A DNA stretch of 11,812 nt from Phocaeicola plebeius (GCA_004558305.1 SFDG01000067.1:1-11812), one strand, 5' to 3'. Positions 1 through 7,269 are shown, numbered from the stretch's first letter. A program made the numbers and translations. Notes: generated by a model from the sequence alone, not told the origin.

Positions 1-450
1 TCAAGTTGTTCTTAATTCAGTCTCCTGGAGCCTATCGGAGCAGTGGACGGAAAAGGGCCGTACGAGGGACGGTTTCGATAGAAAACCGACCGGTTTCTCG
101 GTACTCAACCCCTCTCAGAAGCCTTAGAACGGGGTTTTACCCCCGATTTCGTTGGCGCGTCGATAACTGAATCGTAGAAATGAGATGACTATGTATCAAT
201 GAGATAAGTATCAATTTTTGCAGATGAGGGACCAAATGGGGACCATTCGGCGAGGTGTTTTTCAGGGATTTGCAATGAAAACAGTGATGCCGCTATTTAT
301 AATTCGTATAAATTAAAGATAGGCCACGCATAAAGTAAGGACAGAGAAATTCTAACAGAAATTACGGCAGACAGTAGGATACGCACGTAGCCCTGGGTAA
401 GAAAAGCGATAAGGACGATGACGACGGAAGAACAGTACGGGTATAGACAT
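1..450. other. No recognised gene; intergenic or remnant sequence
   Basis: I see no convincing gene here. The first ~180 bases are visibly richer in G and C than bases 190-450, so the two parts may have different origins. Two frames are open from the left edge (to about 128 and 170), but they have no start in the window and show no family resemblance. A minus-strand reading frame at 297-548 would encode a hydrophobic 83-residue peptide, but it runs straight through a transcription terminator and is probably chance. Small structures visible: a CGGTTT / AAACCG / CGGTTT trio at 70-96, a GGGG-TTTTA-CCCC hairpin near 131-143, and a tandem GGGACC pair near 226-246. Confidence 0.5.
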
Positions 451-475
451 AAAAAAAGGAGTACCGCTGTACTCC
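451..475 (-). terminator. Intrinsic terminator, minus strand
   Basis: A perfect 7-base-pair stem (GGAGTAC at 458-464, GTACTCC at 469-475) closes a 4-base loop. On the minus strand it is followed immediately by seven T residues (A451-A457 on the plus strand). This is the textbook form of a rho-independent terminator. It lies only about 60 bases downstream of a minus-strand promoter. Confidence 0.8.
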
Positions 476-512
476 AACCTTTGTTAACCTTAAATCTAAT
501 ACTATGAAAAAC
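451..512 (-). ncRNA. Candidate small RNA (~62 nt) between promoter and terminator
   Basis: The start is predicted about 7 bases past the minus-strand TACATTTG box (near 512), and the end is the T-run of the terminator at 451. The transcript would have an A/U-rich 5' half, then two AAGGTT copies flanking the GTTAAC palindrome (about 479-494), then the terminator hairpin. No open frame of useful size fits inside. It could be a free small RNA, or the prematurely terminated leader of a minus-strand gene further left, although no such gene is recognised in the window. The assignment is inferred from promoter and terminator alone. I have an unverified impression of similar leader-like sequences elsewhere in Bacteroides. 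Confidence 0.45.
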
Positions 513-518
513 ACATTG

Positions 519-549
519 CAAATGTACGGGTTTCTGGGAAAATGGCAAG
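519..549 (-). promoter_or_regulatory. Bacteroides-type promoter for the candidate small RNA
   Basis: Read on the minus strand, CTTG (546-549) is followed after 19 bases by TACATTTG (519-526). This matches the primary sigma factor (SigABfr) consensus of Bacteroides, TTTG - 19 to 21 bases - TAnnTTTG, exactly in the -7 element and in three of four bases of the -33 element. The only obvious transcript is the short one ending at 451. Confidence 0.6.
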
Positions 550-671
550 GAAAGGAGAGGAAAAACTCATGGGAAGGCCGGATTTATTGATTTATATCAA
601 GAGCAGTGAAAAGGTGATGCAACCATGAGTCCAACAAAATAAAAGGAAACGATGAAAACTCCGCCAAACAG

Positions 672-702
672 TTGATGGGGTGGATGAAAATCACTACTTT
701 TG
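672..702 (+). promoter_or_regulatory. Bacteroides-type promoter for the methyltransferase gene
   Basis: TTG at 672-674 (GTTG counted as four bases) and TACTTTTG at 695-702 are separated by 20 bases, fitting the Bacteroides -33/-7 consensus with a perfect TAnnTTTG. Transcription would start near 709, leaving a ~28-base A-rich leader (ACAACAACAAT) before the ATG at 737. Because the promoter lies inside the longest possible reading frame, which begins at 680, it argues for the later start codon. Confidence 0.7.
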
Positions 703-736
703 CAGAACATTTGGATTTTTACGAAACAACAACAAT

Positions 737-2344
737 ATGAACCAAGAATTTGAGCTGATTGCCAAAACCTTCCAAGGGCTGGAAGAGGTGTTGGCACAAG
801 AACTCACCGAGCTGGGAGCCAGCAACATTGAAATCGGTCGCCGCATGGTATCGTTTACGGGCGACAAAGCGATGATGTATAAGGCAAATTTCTGCCTGCG
901 TACCGCTATCCGAATCTTGAAACCGATCAAACATTTCACGGCTGCAACGGCTGATGAGGTGTACGATGCCGTGAAAAGCATTGCCTGGGAGGATTATTTG
1001 GATAACACGAGCAGTTTCGCTGTCGATGCGGTCGTCTTCTCGAACGAGTTCCGCCATTCCATGTATGTCGCCTACCGGGTGAAGGATGCCATCGTGGACT
1101 ATTTCCGTGAAAAGACCGGCAACCGCCCGTCGGTACGTATCAACAAGCCGGACTTGACCATCCATATCCATATTGCAGAAGACCGATGCACTTTGGCATT
1201 GGACAGCTCGGGCGAATCATTGCACCGCCGTGGCTATCGCCAGGAACAGGTTGAGGCTCCGCTGAACGAGGTGTTGGCCGCCGGTATGATTCTCATGACA
1301 GGCTGGAGAGGGGAATGCGATCTGATTGACCCCATGTGTGGTTCGGGAACGATTCCTATTGAAGCCGCACTGATAGCCCGTAACATTGCGCCCGGCGTGT
1401 TCCGTAAGGGCTTCGGGTTCGAAAAATGGAAGGATTACGACCCGGAACTGTTTGATACCATCTACAACGACGATTCGCAGGAACGCCCGTTCGAACATAA
1501 AATCTATGGTTACGACAATAATCCGAAGGCCAATGCCATTGCCACCCGTAATGTGAAGGCCGCCGGTGTCAGTCGGGAAATCGAGCTGAGAATCCAACCT
1601 TTCCAGCAGTTTGAACAGCCTGTGGAAAAAAGTATCATCATCACCAATCCCCCTTATGGCGAACGCATCTCATCGGACGACCTGCTGGGCTTGTATCAGA
1701 TGATTGGGGAACGCCTGAAACATGCTTTCCTGAACAACGATGCCTGGGTGCTGAGCTATCGGGACGAGTGTTTCGACCAGATTGGCCTGAAGGCTTCTGC
1801 CAAAATTCCGTTGTACAATGGTGCGTTGGAGTGCCAGTTCCGTAAATACCAGATTTTCGACGGCAAGTACAAGGATTTCCGGGGCGAACTGGAGGAAACG
1901 ACTCTCCGCCAGGAAGGTGAGGCAGGGACGGCTTCCGAAGAAGCTCAAGACAACCGCTTGGGTGGCGAGCGCAGGGAAGGATTCCGTAAGGAACGCAGAG
2001 AAGGCTTCAGAGGCGAGCGCAAGGAGGGTTTCCGCGGCGAACGCAGAGAAGGTTTCAGAGGTGAACGTAAGGAGGGCTTCCGCGGCGAACGCAGAGAAGG
2101 CTTCCGAGGTGAACGTAAGGAGGGTTTCCGCGGCGAACGCAGAGAAGGCTTCCGAGGCGAGCGTAAGGAGGGATTCCGTAACGAGCGTCGGGACGAAGAA
2201 GGGCGCGAACGCCGTTCCGGCTTCAGATACAAAGACGATATGAATGAGCGTCCCAAACGGATTTCAACAGACGACGGACGTCCCAAGCCGGCCTCACCGA
2301 TGCGTTATATGCATAGCCGCCGTCGGCCCGAAAGCGAGGAATAA
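737..2344 (+). CDS. rlmL: THUMP-domain 23S rRNA (guanine-N2) methyltransferase, RlmL type
   Basis: Predicted 535-residue cytoplasmic SAM-dependent RNA methyltransferase. The first ~160 residues look like a ferredoxin-like plus THUMP RNA-binding module. The catalytic domain carries the SAM-binding motif D198-P-M-C-G-S-G-T205 and the amino-methylating motif N304-P-P-Y307. By homology to the L half of E. coli RlmKL it would make m2G in 23S rRNA (position 2445 in E. coli); the exact target here is inferred. The start at 737 is preferred over 680 because the promoter's -7 box is at 695-702. Catalytic homology ends near residue 390. After it comes a ~140-residue highly charged tail with nine tandem octapeptides (residues 410-481), absent from E. 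coli RlmKL. The next gene starts 19 bases downstream, so co-transcription is likely. Confidence 0.88.
   Translation: MNQEFELIAKTFQGLEEVLAQELTELGASNIEIGRRMVSFTGDKAMMYKANFCLRTAIRILKPIKHFTAATADEVYDAVKSIAWEDYLDNTSSFAVDAVVFSNEFRHSMYVAYRVKDAIVDYFREKTGNRPSVRINKPDLTIHIHIAEDRCTLALDSSGESLHRRGYRQEQVEAPLNEVLAAGMILMTGWRGECDLIDPMCGSGTIPIEAALIARNIAPGVFRKGFGFEKWKDYDPELFDTIYNDDSQERPFEHKIYGYDNNPKANAIATRNVKAAGVSREIELRIQPFQQFEQPVEKSIIITNPPYGERISSDDLLGLYQMIGERLKHAFLNNDAWVLSYRDECFDQIGLKASAKIPLYNGALECQFRKYQIFDGKYKDFRGELEETTLRQEGEAGTASEEAQDNRLGGERREGFRKERREGFRGERKEGFRGERREGFRGERKEGFRGERREGFRGERKEGFRGERREGFRGERKEGFRNERRDEEGRERRSGFRYKDDMNERPKRISTDDGRPKPASPMRYMHSRRRPESEE
1964..2203 (+). repeat. 24-bp tandem repeat encoding G-E-R-(R/K)-E-G-F-R octapeptides
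   Basis: Nine in-frame 24-base units (1964-2179) encode G-E-R-R-E-G-F-R or G-E-R-K-E-G-F-R, followed by a decayed tenth unit N-E-R-R-D-E-E-G (2180-2203). The second unit begins with K instead of G. From the third unit onward the R and K versions alternate strictly, and the DNA alternates with them, so the true duplication unit is about 48 bases. Because 24 is a multiple of three, the array keeps the other reading frames open too, producing false overlapping ORFs on both strands. The array lies in the dispensable-looking C-terminal tail of the methyltransferase and is a likely site of copy-number variation. Confidence 0.95.
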
Positions 2345-2363
2345 CCCCCTAAATATACCTATC

Positions 2364-4577
2364 ATGAAACGTTTAGTATCCTTTTTTATTAGTTTGTGTG
2401 TAGCAGTCATGACGGTTTCTGCCCAAGAGAAAAAGGTTTTCACGCTGGAGGATGTCATTCCCGGAGGAAGCAACTATGCCAACCTGACTCCCCAAAACCT
2501 GCCTGGCCTGAAGTGGTGGGGCGATGTGTGTATGAATGCCGAAGTGGAGGCCGTAAAAAGTATTCAGCCTGTGACTGGCAAGGAACAGGTCGTTTTTACG
2601 CTGGAGGAGGTGAACGAAGTGCTGGAAGCCGCCCGGGTGGGCAAGCTTCGTCATTTGTACAATGTCACCTTCCCTTATGCAGACAAGCAGGTGCTGGCCA
2701 GCACATCGACGCATCGGGTACTGGTGGACTGGGAGAAGAAAGCGCTGGTATGGAGTCAGCCCATCGCTCCCCATGCGGCCAATCAGGACTGGAACAAGGA
2801 CAGCCGTTCGCTGGCGTATACCATCGACAACAATCTGTTTGTGACCACTGCCGACGGACAGACCCATCAGGTGACTGACGAACCGAAAGGAATTGTCTGT
2901 GGTCAAAGTGTGCACCGCCAGGAGTTTGGTATCTATAAAGGTACCTTCTGGAGTCCGAAAGGTAACTTGTTGGCTTTCTACCGGATGGACGAGACCATGG
3001 TGACCGACTATCCGCAGGTCAATACCTCTGCCCGTGTGGCGGCTCTGGAAGCTGACAAGTATCCGATGGCCGGCATGACCAGCCATCAGGTGAAGGTGGG
3101 TGTATATAACCCGGCCACCCGTCAGACGGTGTACCTGGAAGCCGGTGACCCCACCGACCGCTACTTTACGAATGTCAGCTGGACACCCGATGAGGCGCAT
3201 CTGTATGTCATCGAGCTGAACCGTGACCAGAACCATGCACAGTTGGTGCGCTACAATGCCACTACCGGTGCCAAGGAGGCTACGCTCTACGAGGAGAAGC
3301 ATCCCAAATATGTAGAACCGCAGCATACGCTGGTTTTCTTACCGTGGGATGACTCGAAGTTCATCTACCAGAGTCAGCGCGATGGGTATAACCATCTGTA
3401 TCTCTTTGATACAAAGGTGAATGTTCCTGCTGCCCGTTGGCAGCAGTCGGCTGCCTCGGAGAGTTCGTTCATCGAGCATGTACAGGTGACTCCCCTCACG
3501 TCAGGCAACTGGCTGGTACAGCAGATTGTAGGATTCTGCCCTTCGCGCAAGGAATTGCTGATGGGCAGTACGGAAGTTTCTCCCTTGCAGACCAGTATCT
3601 ATCGCCTGAACTTGAATACCCTCAAGCGTACACGGATTGGGGAAGAGGACGGTACGCACCGTGTGCAGCTTTCTGCCAGCGGCAGATACCTCATCGACAA
3701 CCATACTTCCTTCAGTGTGCCGCGTATCATCAGCCTCCTGCCGACCGATGGCAAGAAGGGACGTGTCATCTTTACGGCCGCCGACCCCTTGAAGGAACAG
3801 TATAACCTGCCGGAAATCACCTTGGGCACCATCAAGGCGGCCGACGGCGTGACCGACTTGTATTACCGTCTTATCAAGCCGGTGAATTTCGATCCGACCC
3901 GGAAATATCCCGCCGTCATCTATGTGTATGGCGGACCTCATGCCCAGCTGATTCACAACAGCCGCTTCTACGATGCACGGGGATGGGACCTTTATATGGC
4001 ACAGTTGGGCTATGTGATGCTGACCATCGACAGCCGGGGCAGTGACAATCGTGGGCTGGCATTTGAAAACTGCACGTTCCGCCAGCTGGGAGTAGAAGAA
4101 ATGAAAGACCAGGTGAAAGGAGTGGAATGGCTGAAATCCCTTCCGTATGTGGACGGAGAGCGTATCGGTGTCCACGGCTGGAGCTTCGGCGGCTTCATGA
4201 CGACCAACCTGATGCTGACCTATAATCATCTGTTCAAGGTCGGAGTGGCCGGTGGACCGGTAATTGACTGGGCCTATTATGAGGTGATGTACGGCGAGCG
4301 CTATATGGATACACCGCAGAGCAACCCGCAGGGGTACGCCGGTTCGAACCTGAAACTGAAGGCCGGGCAGTTGAAAGGACGGCTGGAGATCATCATCGGC
4401 GGAGAAGACCCGACATGTGTGCCCCAACACAGCTATGCTTTCTTGCGGGCCTGCATCGATGCCGGGACGCATCCCGACTTCTTTGTCTATCCCGAAGCCG
4501 GCCACAACATGGTGGGTACCGACCGCGTGCATCTGCACGAACACATCACCCGCTATTTTGAAGACCACTTGAAATAA
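2364..4577 (+). CDS. ptpA: Secreted S9 family prolyl peptidase, PtpA/DPP IV type
   Basis: 737-residue exported serine peptidase releasing short proline-containing peptides from protein N-termini. A signal peptide (K2-R3, then a hydrophobic stretch to A20, Q21 following) predicts periplasmic export. Residues ~30-490 form the DPP IV-type beta-propeller and ~500-737 the alpha/beta-hydrolase domain. Catalytic residues are Ser607 in G-W-S-F-G-G-F, Asp682 in G-G-E-D-P and His714 in E-A-G-H-N. The spacings (75 and 32) equal those I recall for Porphyromonas gingivalis PtpA (Ser603, Asp678, His710). Glu640 falls where PtpA has Glu636, which it uses for tripeptide specificity. The propeller amino-group motif is V183-H-R-Q-E187-F, with only one clear Glu. 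The gene starts 19 bases after the methyltransferase; longer upstream in-frame starts are rejected because they lie before the signal peptide. Family certain, tripeptidyl specificity inferred. Confidence 0.9.
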   Translation: MKRLVSFFISLCVAVMTVSAQEKKVFTLEDVIPGGSNYANLTPQNLPGLKWWGDVCMNAEVEAVKSIQPVTGKEQVVFTLEEVNEVLEAARVGKLRHLYNVTFPYADKQVLASTSTHRVLVDWEKKALVWSQPIAPHAANQDWNKDSRSLAYTIDNNLFVTTADGQTHQVTDEPKGIVCGQSVHRQEFGIYKGTFWSPKGNLLAFYRMDETMVTDYPQVNTSARVAALEADKYPMAGMTSHQVKVGVYNPATRQTVYLEAGDPTDRYFTNVSWTPDEAHLYVIELNRDQNHAQLVRYNATTGAKEATLYEEKHPKYVEPQHTLVFLPWDDSKFIYQSQRDGYNHLYLFDTKVNVPAARWQQSAASESSFIEHVQVTPLTSGNWLVQQIVGFCPSRKELLMGSTEVSPLQTSIYRLNLNTLKRTRIGEEDGTHRVQLSASGRYLIDNHTSFSVPRIISLLPTDGKKGRVIFTAADPLKEQYNLPEITLGTIKAADGVTDLYYRLIKPVNFDPTRKYPAVIYVYGGPHAQLIHNSRFYDARGWDLYMAQLGYVMLTIDSRGSDNRGLAFENCTFRQLGVEEMKDQVKGVEWLKSLPYVDGERIGVHGWSFGGFMTTNLMLTYNHLFKVGVAGGPVIDWAYYEVMYGERYMDTPQSNPQGYAGSNLKLKAGQLKGRLEIIIGGEDPTCVPQHSYAFLRACIDAGTHPDFFVYPEAGHNMVGTDRVHLHEHITRYFEDHLK

Positions 4578-4610
4578 ACCGATTATTCCAAAATCAAAAA
4601 CAACAAGTAT

Positions 4611-5885
4611 ATGAAACTCTTGCTATTAGGATCGGGCGGCCGTGAACATGCACTGGCATGGAAAATCGCCCAAAGCCCGAAGATTGAAAAGTTGTTCATC
4701 GCTCCCGGCAATGCCGGTACCCGCGAGGTAGGCGAGAATGTAGCCATCAAGGTCAACGACTTTCCGGCTATCAAGCGGTTTGTCGTAGCCAACGGCATCG
4801 ACATGGTCGTGGTGGGTCCGGAAGACCCGCTGGTGAACGGGGTGTATGATTTCTTCCGGGACGATGCGGAACTGAAGTCGGTTCCCGTCATCGGTCCGTC
4901 GAAAGCCGGTGCCGTACTCGAAGGCAGCAAGGAGTTTGCCAAAGGCTTCATGCAGCGCCATCACATCCCTACAGCCGGGTATAAGAGCATCACTGCCGAC
5001 AACCTGGAAGAGGGACTGGCGTTTCTGGAAACACTCTCGGCTCCCTATGTGCTGAAGGCCGACGGACTGTGTGCCGGAAAAGGGGTATTGATTCTGCCTA
5101 CGCTGGAGGAAGCCAAGCAGGAACTGAAGGAAATGCTGGGCGGTATGTTCGGAAATGCATCTGCCAAAGTGGTCATTGAAGAATTCCTGAGCGGCATAGA
5201 GTGCTCGGTGTTCGTGCTTACCGACGGAAAGAGCTACAAGATTCTCCCCGAGGCCAAGGACTATAAGCGCATCGGCGAAGGCGACACAGGGCTGAACACG
5301 GGGGGCATGGGGTCCGTATCGCCGGTTCCCTTTGCCGACCGGGAATGGATGCAGAAGGTGGAAGACCGCATCATCCGTCCTACGGTGGAAGGCTTGGCTG
5401 CTGAAGGCATCGACTACAAGGGCTTTATCTTCTTCGGACTGATTAACGTAGCAGGCAATCCGATGGTCATCGAATACAATGTCCGTATGGGTGACCCGGA
5501 AACGGAAAGTGTGATGCTCCGCATCAAGAGCGACTTGGTGGAACTCTTCGAAGGGGTGGCTGCCGGCAGTCTGGCGGAAAAGACCTTGGAAATCGACCCT
5601 CGCTCGGCAGTCTGTGTCATGCTGGTGTCAGGGGGGTATCCCGAAGCCTACGGAAAAGGCTATCCGATGACCGGTATCGAAGCTGCCAAGGCAGGTGGAA
5701 GTATTGTTTTCCATGCTGGTACGGCCCTGGACGGGGACACGGTGGTGACCAACGGCGGACGTGTCATAGCCGTCAGTTCCTATGGTGCCGACAAGGCCGA
5801 GGCATTGGCAAAATCTTTCGAGAATGCCGGCAAGATTCAGTTCGAGAAGAAATATTTCCGTTCTGACATCGGCTTTGACCTGTAA
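4611..5885 (+). CDS. purD: Phosphoribosylamine-glycine ligase (GAR synthetase)
   Basis: 424 residues, the usual length. PurD joins phosphoribosylamine and glycine with ATP to give glycinamide ribonucleotide, the second step of purine synthesis, in the cytoplasm. Visible in order are the N-terminal nucleotide-binding loop G-S-G-G-R-E-H (about 7-13), G69-P-E-D-P, the ATP-grasp lysine segment K149-A-D-G-L-C-A-G-K-G, the metal/ATP site E288-Y-N-V-R-M-G-D-P-E-T-E, and the C-terminal G-G-Y-P-E-A-Y-G-K-G-Y and F-H-A-G-T segments. It starts 33 bases after the peptidase gene, and the next gene begins 8 bases after its stop, so it sits mid-operon. No purine riboswitch or other pur genes are adjacent. 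Confidence 0.97.
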   Translation: MKLLLLGSGGREHALAWKIAQSPKIEKLFIAPGNAGTREVGENVAIKVNDFPAIKRFVVANGIDMVVVGPEDPLVNGVYDFFRDDAELKSVPVIGPSKAGAVLEGSKEFAKGFMQRHHIPTAGYKSITADNLEEGLAFLETLSAPYVLKADGLCAGKGVLILPTLEEAKQELKEMLGGMFGNASAKVVIEEFLSGIECSVFVLTDGKSYKILPEAKDYKRIGEGDTGLNTGGMGSVSPVPFADREWMQKVEDRIIRPTVEGLAAEGIDYKGFIFFGLINVAGNPMVIEYNVRMGDPETESVMLRIKSDLVELFEGVAAGSLAEKTLEIDPRSAVCVMLVSGGYPEAYGKGYPMTGIEAAKAGGSIVFHAGTALDGDTVVTNGGRVIAVSSYGADKAEALAKSFENAGKIQFEKKYFRSDIGFDL

Positions 5886-5893
5886 CTCTGTCT

Positions 5894-6832
5894 ATGCGAT
5901 CTTACAGGAACAGTTTCCAATACAAGGTGGCAACGGGGAGGTGGACCCTTCCTGTTGCCATCCTGCTCTCGTTGGCGGTATGGGGAAGTACTGCTGACAC
6001 GTGGAGCGATATAGGAGTCGTGTTTTCGTGTGCGTTCATCGCGTATCTGCTGATTGAGCTGAACACGCGTTTCTCGCTGATTCGCACTCGCACCACCTTG
6101 CCTTCGTCCCTGTTCCTGTTGTTCTATGCCGCACTCCCTTTCTTGAACGCCGGCGGGGAAGAAGGGATTTTTCCTCCCTTGTTCTTGCTGGCCTTGTTCT
6201 GTCTGTTCAGCAGTTATGAGTCTCCCCGTGCTCCTGTAGCGGTATTCCATGCATACTTGTGCCTGGGACTGATGTCTTTCGTGGATGCCTGTTATTGCTA
6301 CCTGCTGCCGGTGATGTATTTGTCGATGTGCGTCCTCCGTTCTTTCTCCGCCCGTACGTTCTTCGCCGGTCTGGTGGGCATCTGTCTGCCCTACTGGCTG
6401 TGTTGGGGAGTCGGGATGTACCGCCACGATACCGCTTTCTTGCACGACCGCCTGCAACAGTTGGTGGCTTTTTCCCCGATGGATTACTCTGGGCTTCCGC
6501 TGAACGCCTGCCTGTCGTGGGCAGTGGCGGTTCTGGTCGCTGGGGTGACGGGTGTCCATGTTTACCGTTCTTCCTATAAGGAGAAGGTGCAGACCCGTGT
6601 CATGCTGCATGTCCTGTTGGTGATGGAAGTGGGTGTCCATCTCCTGCTCTTGCTTCAGCCGTCCCGTTTCAACAGCCTGATGGGGATCCAGCTTCTGTTG
6701 GGGTCCATTACTGCCGGCTATATGTTCTCACTCACCTTCACTCGCTATACCCGTTGGGCGTCCGCAGTCCTGGTGGCGGTCTGGTGCCTCATGTGCCTGA
6801 TGAATCTATGGATGCATTTCTACAGTTTCTGA
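5894..6832 (+). CDS. Polytopic membrane protein of unknown function
   Basis: 312 residues with about ten hydrophobic membrane-spanning stretches (for example near 18-33, 40-57, 66-85, 92-107, 113-145, 152-170, 205-223, 237-253, 262-283 and 287-307) and short polar loops. I do not recognise the family with certainty. It loosely recalls the DUF6427-type membrane proteins of Bacteroidota, but I cannot confirm this. It lacks the sequence features expected of a ZnuB/ABC-3 metal permease, so it should not be taken as the missing permease of the downstream ABC genes. No catalytic motif is evident. It starts 8 bases after purD and its last 25 bases overlap the start of the yqaA-like gene, so expression is probably coupled to both. 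Confidence 0.75.
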   Translation: MRSYRNSFQYKVATGRWTLPVAILLSLAVWGSTADTWSDIGVVFSCAFIAYLLIELNTRFSLIRTRTTLPSSLFLLFYAALPFLNAGGEEGIFPPLFLLALFCLFSSYESPRAPVAVFHAYLCLGLMSFVDACYCYLLPVMYLSMCVLRSFSARTFFAGLVGICLPYWLCWGVGMYRHDTAFLHDRLQQLVAFSPMDYSGLPLNACLSWAVAVLVAGVTGVHVYRSSYKEKVQTRVMLHVLLVMEVGVHLLLLLQPSRFNSLMGIQLLLGSITAGYMFSLTFTRYTRWASAVLVAVWCLMCLMNLWMHFYSF

Positions 6833-7269
6833 CCGATTGGGGCTATTGTGGCCTGTTCCTGTCTGCTTTCCTGGCCGGAACCGTTCTGCCGTTCAGCTCG
6901 GAGGCGGTCTTGCTGGCCTGTATCGGCTGCGGACTGCATCCTGTAGGGGCCGTATTGTCTACTACTTTAGGCAATGCATTGGGGGGCATGACATGCTACT
7001 GGGTAGGGCATCTGGGGAAGAGGGAATGGATGGAGAAATACCTCGGGGTCAGCCAGCGTCACTTGGAGCGGGCGGATCGTTTCCTGAAGGGACGAGGGGC
7101 TTGGATGGCGCTTTTCTCTTTTCTGCCGGTCATCGGCGATGCCCTACTGGTGCTTCTGGGACTGATGCGGGCCAATGTCTGGGTGGTGGCCTTTTCGATG
7201 ACCTTGGGCAAACTGCTCCGTTATGCGGTCCTGGCAGCTGGGGCCTTAGGCATTTACCGACTCTTTTGA
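6808..7269 (+). CDS. yqaA: YqaA-family (VTT/SNARE-associated) small membrane protein
   Basis: 153 residues, close to the ~142 of E. coli YqaA. The pattern G-T-V-L-P-F-S-S-E-A-V-L, then T-L-G-N-A-L-G-G, then F-L-P-V-I-G-D-A-L and L-G-K-L-L-R-Y matches E. coli YqaA segment by segment. The VTT fold is shared with the DedA lipid scramblase/flippase families, but the substrate of YqaA is unknown and no transport function should be assumed. The start at 6808 overlaps the upstream gene by 25 bases. An in-frame ATG at 6754 would add 18 unconserved residues and lies deeper inside the upstream gene, so I prefer 6808. The next gene has its own promoter, so this probably ends the operon. Confidence 0.88.
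   Translation: MDAFLQFLTDWGYCGLFLSAFLAGTVLPFSSEAVLLACIGCGLHPVGAVLSTTLGNALGGMTCYWVGHLGKREWMEKYLGVSQRHLERADRFLKGRGAWMALFSFLPVIGDALLVLLGLMRANVWVVAFSMTLGKLLRYAVLAAGALGIYRLF

Noticed and set aside
1..200. tRNA or rRNA fragment
   Set aside because: I could not find a cloverleaf, a T-loop consensus or recognisable rRNA sequence.
297..548. Minus-strand hydrophobic 83-residue reading frame
   Set aside because: It reads straight through a strong minus-strand terminator, begins upstream of the predicted transcript start and lacks family resemblance. Hydrophobicity probably reflects T-rich codons.
504..590. Plus-strand 28-codon frame starting M-K-N-T-L-Q-M-Y
   Set aside because: The ATG context looks reasonable, but the segment is antisense to the minus-strand promoter and candidate RNA and has no plus-strand promoter of its own that I can see.
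1818..2243. Plus-strand alternative frame with A-N-A-E-K repeats
   Set aside because: Also a by-product of the 24-base repeat. The methyltransferase frame has clear catalytic motifs upstream and continues through.
1945..2286. Minus-strand frame rich in S-L-R-S-P-R-K-P repeats
   Set aside because: It is a shadow of the 24-base repeat in the methyltransferase gene, which keeps several frames open.
2373..4568. Two long minus-strand frames (2373-3326 and 3501-4568) opposite the peptidase
   Set aside because: They are His/Gln-rich antisense shadows of a G+C-rich gene with a complete catalytic triad and signal peptide.
5837..6640. Minus-strand Gln/Arg-rich frame of 267 residues
   Set aside because: Antisense shadow of the membrane protein; low-complexity Q/R/T composition and no promoter.
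5894..6832. Reading the 312-residue membrane protein as the missing metal permease
   Set aside because: It lies in the purD transcription unit, upstream of a separate promoter, and lacks ABC-3 permease-like sequence.
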